A DNA stretch of 12,264 nucleotides, taken from assembly GCA_900546605.1 (NCBI GenBank), contig URDV01000040.1, positions 1-12,264 of the forward strand, read 5' to 3'. Positions 1 to 7,545 of the stretch are shown in pieces. Position 1 is the stretch's first letter; each line of letters opens with the position of its first letter. Position numbers and translations under genes: made by a program. Below the pieces are notes generated by a model. It was not told the origin of the DNA, did no database searches, and worked only from the letters and a program-made list of their open reading frames with translations. Source of the DNA: an uncultured Prevotella sp. GTDB taxonomy: Bacteria > Bacteroidota > Bacteroidia > Bacteroidales > Bacteroidaceae.

Positions 1-110
1 TTAAAGCTTTTGCCCTTACAGGGCGCGACTGCTCTAACACGCGATACCCAGGGTGCCGCTTCGCTTGCCCTGGGCTATGGGCTCCATTGGGCTTTCAGCC
101 CGCCCTTGCT
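1..110. repeat. G+C-rich REP-like palindromic element (left edge)
   Basis: Three short hairpins follow each other in a stretch much richer in G+C than the DNA beside it: GCCCT/AGGGC at 12-24, CCCAGGG/CCCTGGG at 47-74 and GGGCT/AGCCC at 89-101. No open frame of note covers it. From memory, similar 'CCCAGGG...CCCTGGG...GGGCTTTCAGCCC' stretches recur between genes in Bacteroidales genomes, which is why I call it REP-like; the window holds only this copy, so repetition itself is not shown here. It may begin outside the window. It lies about 170 bp beyond the terminator of the envC operon. Confidence 0.5.
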
Positions 111-273
111 AAATCCGAAACTTCAATTATTTATTATGTTCTTTGAGTTTTAGCAGGCAGCAATGATACATATTTTAGATGGTTCTAAGTTTGCAGAGTG
201 ATTGTTACAAAGTTGCACAGGTTTAGCATTTTCACACTGAAGGGTCATTACTTTAAATTAATCCCGACAAGAC
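111..273. other. AT-rich intergenic DNA, no gene seen
   Basis: Together with the REP-like element before it and the terminator after it, this fills the 372 bases left of envC. It is AT-rich and holds no reading frame of useful length. A lone TAAGTTTG at 186-193 on the plus strand resembles a Bacteroidetes -7 box but has no TTTG 19-21 nt upstream. Confidence 0.5.
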
Positions 274-319
274 AAAAAAATCAAGTTTGCCATGTAGCTA
301 ACTACTTGGCAAACTTGAT
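274..319 (-). terminator. Rho-independent terminator after envC
   Basis: A 13-bp perfect stem (280-292 with 307-319) is extended by GTAG/CTAC (294-297 with 302-305) around a CTAA loop. On the minus strand it is followed directly by seven T residues (complement of 274-280). It lies 53 nt past the envC stop and would end the dut-TPR-DUF4292-envC transcript. On the plus strand the tail (TTTGTAGATTTT) is weaker, so any use in that direction is less certain. Confidence 0.88.
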
Positions 320-372
320 TTGTAGATTTTATTCATTTTAAATAGGTGCTCAAATATATTTGGTCACTATTT

Positions 373-1827
373 TCACCGGCCTAACCATGCTTCAGGGTTG
401 AGTTTTGCAATTTCCTTGCGCAACTGAAAGTGTAAGGTGGCATTGCCCGATGCATCAGTGGCAATAGTGCCAAGTGACTGGCGAGCCTCGACCATTTGAC
501 CACGACGCACACTGGCACTACTTAAGTTGCAATAGACTGACATGTATGAACCATGGCGCACGATAATGTTGTATAACCCAGCACTGGTAAAAATGGCAGT
601 TACCTCACCACGGAACACAGCACGAGCTTGCGCTCCAGGATGCCCCGTTATGTTAATGCCCTTGCTATCGAGTTGCACCCCACTCAACCCCGACACATTG
701 TAGGCTCCAAAGTGACGTGTTATGGAGTATCCTCCCGTAATGGGCATGGGCAAACGGCCTCGGTTGGCTGCAAAGTTATTGCTCAAAACGCGGTCGGCAT
801 TGTCGGCTGCTGTAAATTCAGGGGTGACCGTGGTTGCAGGTTCACGTTTAACAACGCGCTCTGCTCGATTAGTTGCAACTTTACGCTTTGACTTAACAGC
901 CGTTGAGGGGGTAGCTTTAGCTATATGTTTAGTTGACGACTTTGACTTGGCAGCAGATTGTTGCTTGCGAGCTGCAGCAAGTTCACGTTCACGTGCGGCC
1001 TTTTCGCGTGCGGCTTGTTCACGCTGAGCTTTGAGCTTGGCCTGGCGTGCCAACTCTGCTTTACGTCGGCGCTCAGCCTCGGCTTTGCGACGTCGCTCGG
1101 CAGCAATGATTTCTTGCTGAATGAGTTTGTCAATACGAGCATTTAGTTGGTCGGCCTTGCGACGCTGCTGTGCAATACTGGCTTGCAGCTCACTTTGACG
1201 CTTATTAAGGTCGTTGATGACTAACTGACGCTCATGCTGCTGACCTTGCAGTTTGCGTGTTTCAGCTTGTCCCTCTTTAAACAATCGGTTCTTTTCGGTT
1301 TTCACCCCCATCAGTTCATTTCGCTTGGCATGCACCTGTTGTTCCTTTTGACGTATAATTTCAGCCTGTGCACGTTGGTAACGACTAAACTGTGTCATGT
1401 AGCGCAAACGGCGATACATTTGTCTGAAGTTCTTGGCCGACAAAATGAATTGCCACTTTGAAACCTGCATTTTGTTATGAAACATGTATGACACAGATCG
1501 CTGATAACGACGTTTGCACACAGCTAAATCGGCCTCAAGCAAACGTAACTGATGTTCAAGCCCGCCTATGGTTGTGGCTAACTCTGTTAGTTCAGCATGT
1601 ATGCCATCTACGTACTTTTGTTGTCCCTCAATTTGCACATTGATTACTTGCAAGTTGGCCAACTGCGAGTTTACATCCTTTTTAGTTGACTTGAGCATTT
1701 TTTCCTGACTTGCAATGTTTTGCTTCAAGGTGCGATGCTGACGCTGCAACGACTGTATTTTTTTGTTAGTCTGCGCGGGAAGGAGCAAACACAAGGTACT
1801 GAATATGACAAGGAGTAAAGTACGCAT
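373..1827 (-). CDS. envC: EnvC-like murein hydrolase activator (coiled coil plus degenerate LytM/M23 domain)
   Basis: A 484-residue exported protein expected to sit in the periplasm and switch on cell-wall amidases during division. Residues 1-18 form a signal peptide (hydrophobic LLLVIFSTLCLLL, likely cleaved near LLPA/QT). A long coiled coil follows at about 22-240, then a very charged Ala/Arg/Lys/Glu-rich helix (about 241-295), a basic linker, and a C-terminal LytM/M23 domain at about 358-484. Active LytM enzymes carry HxGxD and HxH zinc ligands. Here the matching positions read S388-K-G-I-N392 and H466-F-Q468, so the metal site is lost. This fits the non-catalytic activators EnvC/NlpD rather than a peptidase. 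It is the last gene of the operon starting at dut, 104 nt after the DUF4292 gene and before a strong terminator. The symbol is assigned by family; the target amidase is unknown. Confidence 0.9.
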   Translation of the reverse strand: MRTLLLVIFSTLCLLLPAQTNKKIQSLQRQHRTLKQNIASQEKMLKSTKKDVNSQLANLQVINVQIEGQQKYVDGIHAELTELATTIGGLEHQLRLLEADLAVCKRRYQRSVSYMFHNKMQVSKWQFILSAKNFRQMYRRLRYMTQFSRYQRAQAEIIRQKEQQVHAKRNELMGVKTEKNRLFKEGQAETRKLQGQQHERQLVINDLNKRQSELQASIAQQRRKADQLNARIDKLIQQEIIAAERRRKAEAERRRKAELARQAKLKAQREQAAREKAARERELAAARKQQSAAKSKSSTKHIAKATPSTAVKSKRKVATNRAERVVKREPATTVTPEFTAADNADRVLSNNFAANRGRLPMPITGGYSITRHFGAYNVSGLSGVQLDSKGINITGHPGAQARAVFRGEVTAIFTSAGLYNIIVRHGSYMSVYCNLSSASVRRGQMVEARQSLGTIATDASGNATLHFQLRKEIAKLNPEAWLGR

Positions 1828-1865
1828 ATGCTTATTTATATATATTACAAAAGGGGGAAGATATG

Positions 1866-1892
1866 AAAAATGTGTACACTAAAGTGCACATT
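1866..1892 (-). terminator. Weak hairpin with short T tract between DUF4292 gene and envC
   Basis: A 9-bp stem (1869-1877 with 1884-1892, one G-T pair) with a 6-nt loop is followed on the minus strand by a five-T run that overlaps the stem base (complement of 1866-1870). It sits in the 104-nt gap before envC. It is weaker than the other terminators here and could lower, rather than stop, transcription into envC, or stabilise the upstream mRNA end. No clear internal promoter for envC was found. Confidence 0.4.
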
Positions 1893-1931
1893 CCTAAGAA
1901 GGAGGGGGGCCAGGTGCTGGGCAATGGCATT

Positions 1932-2801
1932 TTACATGCCTAACTTGCCTAATACCTCAGTTACAGAGCGTTGGGTGTATTTTGAACTGACTGTGGTGTT
2001 GGCCTCTATGTCAGTTGACGACTTGAGCGAGGTGAGATTGAGTGATAGGCTTATGTCCTTTTTCCCTGTGCCAGTAACGGCTAACAACAGATGGGTGGGA
2101 AAAGGACGGCCACTAAATTGCTCAAACGCATCATAGTTGAAAGCAAACTGTCCCTTTTCATTCGCTTTGTTGCTCTTTACTTGCAAGCGATGTAGGGTTG
2201 ACGATGTGGGATCGATGTTAAACACATAGTCAAGGCGCGGTGTGCCTGTGGGCTGCAACTGCACAAGGTTGCCCTCATGGTTCATTACAAATCGGCTATA
2301 ATCAGCTGCGCGGAGTTGGTGCTCGCCAGGCAAAAAGAGTTCGTTCCAAAAGAGTGATTGTAATGAATAAAAGTCTAACTCAGCTTGACGCAAAAAACTG
2401 ACCTCGTTATAGTTGGCACGTACGTATTGCTTGTTGATGCGGTCAATAACGAGTACCCCACTTGGAGTAAACTCCATTAAACCTACTTCAACCCCGAGAA
2501 AACGGAGCGAGAGGCGTAATACCTTGTCGCGCAACATTTGAAGTTTACCATTTACGCTGAGGTCTTTACCCCCAATGCCTGTGAGTCGCACCTTGGTGTT
2601 GGCCGTGAGGCCATGATTTGTTAAGTTGTGTGCAGTTACTTTTTTTACTTCGGCCACAGCTGCTGTGCTTTGACTACGGCTGATGGCGGTAGTTGATGAA
2701 CTGGCAGGAGTTGTAGTGGTGGGGGTGCGTGTTATGTTTTTGCTTGAATGGCAAGCACTTAAGAGCAGCACTGATACTGCTAAGCAGAGTATTGATTTCA
2801 T
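1932..2801 (-). CDS. DUF4292 family lipoprotein
   Basis: A 289-residue protein from the chosen start. It opens with a textbook lipoprotein signal, MKSILCLAVSVLLLSAC, with lipobox L-S-A-C and the lipidated Cys at 17, followed by a Ser/Thr-rich linker. The rest resembles the Bacteroidetes DUF4292 family, whose fold is thought to be like that of LolA/LolB-type lipid-binding beta proteins. That likeness is from family knowledge; no catalytic residues are visible. The frame stays open to an earlier ATG at 2852, which would add 17 residues before the signal peptide, so I prefer 2801. It follows the TPR gene by 86 nt and precedes envC, an order common in Bacteroidales. It is probably an envelope lipoprotein facing the periplasm, exact function unknown. 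Confidence 0.85.
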   Translation of the reverse strand: MKSILCLAVSVLLLSACHSSKNITRTPTTTTPASSSTTAISRSQSTAAVAEVKKVTAHNLTNHGLTANTKVRLTGIGGKDLSVNGKLQMLRDKVLRLSLRFLGVEVGLMEFTPSGVLVIDRINKQYVRANYNEVSFLRQAELDFYSLQSLFWNELFLPGEHQLRAADYSRFVMNHEGNLVQLQPTGTPRLDYVFNIDPTSSTLHRLQVKSNKANEKGQFAFNYDAFEQFSGRPFPTHLLLAVTGTGKKDISLSLNLTSLKSSTDIEANTTVSSKYTQRSVTEVLGKLGM

Positions 2802-2887
2802 TGTGAGTAAAATATTCAAAAGTGAGTAAAGCTCTTTGAGTTGTTGGGGCAAGAACTTCAGCTGTTAAAACTTAAGTACACTCTAAC

Positions 2888-4738
2888 TCAGCGACGACGT
2901 AACTTACGCAGTAAACGATAGCGCAAGGAGCGGTCGGTGGTAAGCGAAAGCGCCTTTTTCCAGTACTTAGCCGCTTGTCGGCGGTCAGATAGTTTGAGAG
3001 CTATGTCGCCAGCATGGTCGTAGAGCGAGGCACTTTCAGGTGATTCGTCGGCAAAGCGCAAAGCCTCGTCCATGTAGATGCGAGCTTGCTGATAGTTGCG
3101 CTTTAAGTAGAGAATCCATGCATAGGTGTCAAGATAGATGGCGTTGTTACCCTCAGCCTCAATAGTGCGACGACTCATTTGCTCTGCCTTGTCAAGTTGT
3201 TTGCCTTCGAGCGAAAGGAAGTAGGCGTAGTTGTTAAGGCAAAGCAAATTGAGTTCGTTGTACGATAGGGCATGGTCGTAGGCTATATAAGCCTCTTCAG
3301 CCAAATGGTTGCCGTGTAAAACATCGCCCAACAAGGCATACACATCGCTGGCCAAAAGACGGTCAGTAGACTCGTTAATGCGCTCAACACCACGCTGCAA
3401 CTGGTGTATGGCCTCCTTGTCACGTCCTAAACGGTAAAGGGCAATGCCCTCATAATAATAAAAGGTGACTTCGGTGGGGTCATAAAGTTCACCTTCGCGA
3501 CAGATGGTGGCCACTTGACGCATATTGTCACGTTGCAGCATAATTTGTAACACTTGCAAACGTGCCTTGGTGTAGTCGGGTTCAATTTTGAGCAGAGTGT
3601 TGAGTGCGCTTAATATTGTATCGGCAGGCAAGTGTCGCTCACTCATGTAATACACTTGCAATTCAGCCATATCACGCGACTCTTGAGGTTGTGCCAAAGC
3701 TTTTTTAAAGAGTTTCAACACGGGTAACGAGTCAGCACCTTGGTGCAAATTGTCAACAGCGTAACCGCGCATAGCCTCAAGGCGTGCTCCACTTTGTGTA
3801 CGCGGATTTAATACTACACGATTGAGCAAATCAAGATATAAAGAGTCGGCTCCAGCGGCTTTGTAATAAGCCAGGAGAGAGATTTGCGCATAACTATTGT
3901 CGCGCTCGGCTGTAAGCACATCGCGATAAATGTCGAGTGCTTGCTCATGATGGCCATGTTGGTCGTAAAGGTCGCCTAATAGTACACGATAACGCAAGTC
4001 GTAGGGGTACTCAGCACATAACTCTTCGATGGCTTGGTATGCATGTTCATCGTCCTTCATGGCCAAGTAGGTTTGAAACTTTTCCATGCTCAAAGCTTCG
4101 CTCTTGCCTTCAATGCGTTCCATGCGTTCTATGGTGCGTATAGCTCCTGCATAATCGCCACTCGTTTTGTAAAGCCATATCAAGGTTGAGAGCGTTTCAT
4201 CTGATTCGTGTTGCTCAGCTATCTCCTCATATAGTTCAATGGCTTCACGATACTTTGCACTATTGGCTAAGTAAGTGGCCAATGTTTCTTTGTAATATAC
4301 ATTACGAGGTTCAATATTGACCGCTTTGCGCAACAATGAGTCACCTTGTGCTCGGCTCAAAGTATCAGAGTAGGTTGAAAACGATAGTTTCAACACGCCC
4401 ATTTCATAAAGAGCCTCAGTGGCATTGGGATTAATGCTGAGTGCGGCATCAAGCAGTTCGTACTCAGCATCAATGTGTTCGGCCTCTTTTTGCCTTATGG
4501 CTTCCAAAAAGAGTTCATCAAACCTTCGTTGTTTGTCGTATGACAATGTGGTAGCAGCGCTATGAGCTACATTATTGTCTGTGATGTGCACAGCATGTTC
4601 TTCGGCCTTGCGTGATGCACTACAAGCCACTAACAGCAAGGTGCTGACACAAGCACATAGGGCAAAGGGCAAATGTTGCCTTAACATTTGCCTTATGCCT
4701 ATACTTATGTTGCGTAATGTGTGAGTGGATTGCTGCAT
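2888..4738 (-). CDS. Tetratricopeptide-repeat lipoprotein
   Basis: A 616-residue protein with a lipoprotein signal (STLLLVAC, lipidated Cys at 39 from this start) and then TPR helices almost throughout, from about residue 72 to the C terminus. Recurrent TPR signatures are visible, for example A-L-Y-E-M-G near 110, repeated Y-R-E-A-I-E-L-Y-E-E and Q-A-L-D-I-Y units, and A-Y-I-A-Y-D-H-A-L-S near 480. TPR proteins act as docking scaffolds; no enzyme domain is seen. A second ATG at 4687 gives MLRQHLPF before the same hydrophobic segment, a more usual n-region, so the true start could be 51 nt downstream. It begins 32 nt after dut and is followed by the DUF4292 lipoprotein and envC, a conserved Bacteroidales cluster. 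A role in envelope assembly is an inference from context. Confidence 0.88.
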   Translation of the reverse strand: MQQSTHTLRNISIGIRQMLRQHLPFALCACVSTLLLVACSASRKAEEHAVHITDNNVAHSAATTLSYDKQRRFDELFLEAIRQKEAEHIDAEYELLDAALSINPNATEALYEMGVLKLSFSTYSDTLSRAQGDSLLRKAVNIEPRNVYYKETLATYLANSAKYREAIELYEEIAEQHESDETLSTLIWLYKTSGDYAGAIRTIERMERIEGKSEALSMEKFQTYLAMKDDEHAYQAIEELCAEYPYDLRYRVLLGDLYDQHGHHEQALDIYRDVLTAERDNSYAQISLLAYYKAAGADSLYLDLLNRVVLNPRTQSGARLEAMRGYAVDNLHQGADSLPVLKLFKKALAQPQESRDMAELQVYYMSERHLPADTILSALNTLLKIEPDYTKARLQVLQIMLQRDNMRQVATICREGELYDPTEVTFYYYEGIALYRLGRDKEAIHQLQRGVERINESTDRLLASDVYALLGDVLHGNHLAEEAYIAYDHALSYNELNLLCLNNYAYFLSLEGKQLDKAEQMSRRTIEAEGNNAIYLDTYAWILYLKRNYQQARIYMDEALRFADESPESASLYDHAGDIALKLSDRRQAAKYWKKALSLTTDRSLRYRLLRKLRRR

Positions 4739-4770
4739 TAAAAAATTTGGAAATAGGTAGAGAGAACAAA

Positions 4771-5202
4771 CTATTTGCCTGTGTGGCCAAAGCCGCCCGT
4801 ACCACGCTCAGTGTCGTCGAGAGTTTCAACGGGTTCCCATTCAGCCTGTTCGTAACGGGCAATGACGAGTTGTGCTATGCGGTCACCATCGGCTATTGTG
4901 AAAGGTTCGGTCGATAAATTGACCATTATAACACCAATTTCGCCACGATAGTCTGCATCAATAGTGCCAGGTGTGTTAAGTAGCGTTATGCCGTGCTTTA
5001 ATGCCAGTCCTGAACGTGGACGCACTTGAGCCTCGTAGCCATCAGGCAAGGCTATGTGTAAGCCTGTTGGCACAAGCATGCGTTGCATGGGTTGTAGGGT
5101 TATATCGGCATCAATATTAGCTCGCAAGTCGAGCCCCGCACTCTGTGCCGTAGCATACTGTGGTAGTGCGTGATGTGAATGGTTTACTATTTTTATCTTC
5201 AT
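4771..5202 (-). CDS. dut: dUTP diphosphatase (dUTPase)
   Basis: Hydrolyses dUTP to dUMP and diphosphate, keeping uracil out of DNA and supplying the thymidylate precursor. The 143 residues match the usual size of bacterial trimeric dUTPases, and all five motifs are present in order: SAGLDLRA (21-28), RPRSGLA (61-67), NTPGTIDADYRGEIG (76-90, with catalytic D82 and Y85), GDRIAQLV (106-113) and the C-terminal RGTGGFGHTG loop (133-142). The frame stays open upstream through the whole 87-bp repeat array, to an ATG at 5586 (271 residues). This happens because 87 is a multiple of three. I reject that extension, since the family starts at MKIKIVNHS and a promoter lies between 5209 and 5239. It is the first gene of the dut-TPR-DUF4292-envC operon. 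Confidence 0.96.
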   Translation of the reverse strand: MKIKIVNHSHHALPQYATAQSAGLDLRANIDADITLQPMQRMLVPTGLHIALPDGYEAQVRPRSGLALKHGITLLNTPGTIDADYRGEIGVIMVNLSTEPFTIADGDRIAQLVIARYEQAEWEPVETLDDTERGTGGFGHTGK

Positions 5203-5208
5203 AACGTG

Positions 5209-5239
5209 CAAAGATAGTGCAAGGCGAGCGCAATGCAAA
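5209..5239 (-). promoter_or_regulatory. Bacteroidetes housekeeping promoter of the dut operon, inside the repeat edge
   Basis: On the minus strand a TTTG (complement of 5236-5239) is followed after exactly 19 nt by TATCTTTG (complement of 5209-5216), then CACGTT and the dut ATG. This matches the primary sigma consensus of Bacteroidetes, TTTG-N19-21-TAnnTTTG. Transcription should begin only a few bases after the -7 box, so the dut leader would be nearly absent. The -33 box and spacer belong to the first 87-bp repeat unit. The internal units have TACTTTG, one base shorter, at the same place. Confidence 0.85.
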
Positions 5240-5590
5240 ATGAAAGGTTGAAAAACTTTCATTTTCATGGCCGAGCCGCAGCCTATCTTCGCAAAGCAAA
5301 GTAGTGCAAGGCGAGCGCAATGCAAAATGAAAGGTTGAAAAACTTTCATTTTCATGGCCGAGCCGCAGCCTATCTTCGCAAAGCAAAGTAGTGCAAGGCG
5401 AGCGCAATGCAAAATGAAAGGTTGAAAAACTTTCATTTTCATGGCCGAGCCGCAGCCTATCTTCGCAAAGCAAAGTAGTGCAAGGCGAGCGCAATGCAAA
5501 ATGAAAGGTTGAAAAACTTTCATTTTCATGGCCGAGCCGCAGCCTATCTTCGTGAAACAAAGTAGTGCAAGGCGAGCGCAATGCAAAATG
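5217..5590 (-). repeat. 87-bp tandem palindromic repeat array upstream of dut
   Basis: Four full units start at 5217, 5304, 5391 and 5478 (period exactly 87), and a 26-bp remnant runs from 5565 to 5590. The first three units look identical apart from the promoter junction at the dut edge; the fourth differs only near its distal end (cgtgaaac in place of cgcaaagc). Each unit is an imperfect palindrome. A left arm ending TGCAAAATGAAAG and a right arm beginning CTTTCATTTTCA flank a short A-rich loop (GAAAG-GTTGAAAAA-CTTTC), and the arms continue through partly paired G+C-rich parts to CTATCTTCGC. Units are joined by AAAGCAAAG-type sequence. The remnant stops where the central palindrome would begin. 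Open frames across it are a by-product of the 3 x 29 period. It lies between the typA terminator and the dut promoter, and is related to the array at 7523-7772. Confidence 0.95.
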
Positions 5591-5617
5591 GCCGTACTGC
5601 TTTATGTAAGCTATTTC

Positions 5618-5653
5618 AAAAAAATCCCCTCACTCAAATAATGAGTGAAGGGA
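5618..5653 (-). terminator. Rho-independent terminator of typA
   Basis: A 12-bp stem with one mismatch (5625-5636 with 5642-5653) and a 5-nt loop is followed on the minus strand by seven T residues (complement of 5618-5624). It starts 28 nt after the typA stop codon and separates typA from the dut array and promoter. dut therefore most likely relies on its own promoter. Confidence 0.88.
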
Positions 5654-5681
5654 CTTTACATATTTTCTGTAGACTTATATA

Positions 5682-7481
5682 TTATTCGCGGTTAGCACGT
5701 TTACGAGCCAAGTGGTCAAGAATAACCTTACGCATACGCATTGACTTAGGAGTAACCTCTACGTACTCATCCTCCTTAATGTATTCGAGAGCCTCCTCGA
5801 GTGAGAAAACAATGGGAGGAATGATACGTGCTTTATCGTCAGCACCCGAAGCACGCATATTAGTCAACTGCTTAGCCTTAGTTACGTTCACTACAAGGTC
5901 ATTTTCATGAACGTGTTCACCCACTACTTGACCAGCATACACCTCATCCTGCGGATTGATGAAGAAGCGGCCACGATCTTGCAAGTGGTCAATGGCATAG
6001 GCAAAAGCGGTGCCACTTTCGAGTGAAATCATTGAGCCATTTGAACGACGTTGAATCTCACCTTTATAGGGTTGATATTCCTTAAAGCGGTGTGCCATGA
6101 TAGCTTCACCCTGCGATGCCGTCAACACATTGGTACGAAGACCAATGATGCCACGCGAAGGAATGTTGAATTCAATGTCTACACGATCGCCCATGTTCAA
6201 CATTGAGGTCATTTCACCCTTACGACGAGTTACCATATCAATCATTTTAGAAGCAAACTCCTCAGGCACGTTAATGGTGAGTTCTTCAATAGGTTCGCAC
6301 TTTTCACCATCTATCTCCTTATAAATAACCTGTGGCTGACCCACTTGGAGTTCATAGCCCTCACGGCGCATGGTTTCAATCAGAATAGAGAGGTGAAGCA
6401 CACCACGACCGCTCACAATCCAAGAGCCTTCAGTCTCGGTAGAGCGAACTCGCAAGGCGAGGTCCTTTTCAAGTTCCTTCTTAAGGCGATCGCCAATGTG
6501 GCGTGATGTACAATACTTACCTTCACGACCAAAGAAAGGAGAATCGTTAATGGTAAAGAGCATTGACATGGTAGGTTCGTCAATAGCAATAGTGGGCAGT
6601 GGCTCGGGATTTTCGAAATCGCAAATAGTATCGCCAATTTCAAAGTTTTCAAGACCAACCACAGCACAAATGTCGCCTGAACTTACAGCGTCCGTCTTTT
6701 GACGTCCCATACCTTCGAAAGTATGAACCTCTTTAATTTGAGTTTTTTCAAGCGTACCATCACGGTGAGCAATGGTGCACTTCATGCCTTCGCTAATGGT
6801 GCCACGGTGAACACGTCCTACGGCAATACGACCTGTGTAGTTAGAGTAGTCGAGTGAAGTGATGAGCATCTGTGGAGTGCCTTCGAGCTGTGTCGGAGCA
6901 GGAATCACTTCAATGATTTTATCCAACAAATAGTTAATGTTGTCAGTAGGATGTTTATAGTCCTCACTCATCCAGCCATTTTTAGCTGAGCCATACACTA
7001 CGGGGAAGTCAAGTTGTTCCTCAGTAGCATTAAGGTCACACATGAGGTCGAACACCATTTCGTACACCTCTTCAGGGCGGCAGTTAGGCTTGTCAACCTT
7101 ATTAACTACAACAATGGGCTTAAGTCCTATTTCAAGAGCCTTTTGCAAGACAAAACGTGTTTGAGGCATTGGACCCTCGAAAGCATCGACCAACAAGATA
7201 CAGCCATCGGCCATATTGAGCACACGCTCTACTTCACCACCAAAGTCAGAGTGACCCGGAGTGTCGATAATATTGATTTTAGTGTCCTTATAACGGATAG
7301 ATACATTCTTCGAAAGGATGGTTATACCGCGCTCGCGTTCAAGGTCGTTATTATCGAGAATGAGTTCACCAGCGTTCTGGTTTTTGCGGAACAAGTGTCC
7401 AGCGAGCAGCATCTTGTCCACGAGAGTTGTTTTTCCGTGGTCTACGTGAGCAATGATGGCAATGTTACGAATGTCTTGCAT
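5682..7481 (-). CDS. typA: Ribosome-associated GTPase TypA/BipA
   Basis: A translational GTPase of the EF-G/LepA superfamily that binds the ribosome and helps ribosome assembly and growth under stress or cold. The 599 residues are close to the roughly 600-610 usual for BipA. The G domain is complete: P-loop AHVDHGKT (11-18), switch I with RERGITI (49-55), DTPGH (73-77), NKVD (127-130) and SAK (165-167). The domain II, III, V and C-terminal parts follow, ending in a basic tail (KSMRMRKVILDHLARKRANRE). LepA is excluded by the G-domain sequence and the C-terminal part (RGRFFINPQDEVYAGQVVGEH is typical of TypA). It is monocistronic: its own promoter lies in the edge of the 87-bp array at 7515-7545, and a terminator follows its stop. 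The start chosen is the only sensible one, as MQDIRNIAIIAHVDHGKT is the normal family N terminus. Confidence 0.97.
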   Translation of the reverse strand: MQDIRNIAIIAHVDHGKTTLVDKMLLAGHLFRKNQNAGELILDNNDLERERGITILSKNVSIRYKDTKINIIDTPGHSDFGGEVERVLNMADGCILLVDAFEGPMPQTRFVLQKALEIGLKPIVVVNKVDKPNCRPEEVYEMVFDLMCDLNATEEQLDFPVVYGSAKNGWMSEDYKHPTDNINYLLDKIIEVIPAPTQLEGTPQMLITSLDYSNYTGRIAVGRVHRGTISEGMKCTIAHRDGTLEKTQIKEVHTFEGMGRQKTDAVSSGDICAVVGLENFEIGDTICDFENPEPLPTIAIDEPTMSMLFTINDSPFFGREGKYCTSRHIGDRLKKELEKDLALRVRSTETEGSWIVSGRGVLHLSILIETMRREGYELQVGQPQVIYKEIDGEKCEPIEELTINVPEEFASKMIDMVTRRKGEMTSMLNMGDRVDIEFNIPSRGIIGLRTNVLTASQGEAIMAHRFKEYQPYKGEIQRRSNGSMISLESGTAFAYAIDHLQDRGRFFINPQDEVYAGQVVGEHVHENDLVVNVTKAKQLTNMRASGADDKARIIPPIVFSLEEALEYIKEDEYVEVTPKSMRMRKVILDHLARKRANRE

Positions 7482-7514
7482 ACAATTATTTACTAATACC
7501 TATATATTTGGGTG

Positions 7515-7545
7515 CAAAGTTACTGCAAGGTGAGAGAAGTGCAAA
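7515..7545 (-). promoter_or_regulatory. Bacteroidetes housekeeping promoter of typA, inside the repeat edge
   Basis: The minus strand has TTTG (complement of 7542-7545), 19 nt, then TAACTTTG (complement of 7515-7522), a full match to TTTG-N19-21-TAnnTTTG. The predicted start is about 25 nt before the typA ATG. As at dut, the -33 box and spacer are part of the first repeat unit, and the internal units have TACTTTG, one base short. The same promoter layout at both arrays supports a real function. Confidence 0.83.

Noticed and set aside
186..193. TAAGTTTG on the plus strand as a promoter -7 box
   Set aside because: No TTTG at 19-21 nt upstream and no gene downstream in that direction.
5117..5581. 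154-residue minus-strand open frame with a 29-residue repeat (ENESFSTFHFALRSPCTTL type) across the dut array
   Set aside because: The frame is open only because the period is a multiple of three. The equivalent peptide in the typA array differs at 8 of 29 residues, while the base changes are explained by preserved pairing between arms, so there is no sign of protein-level selection.
7014..7496. Plus-strand 160-residue frame over typA and other long plus-strand frames
   Set aside because: They are antisense to clearly conserved genes and show no family features.
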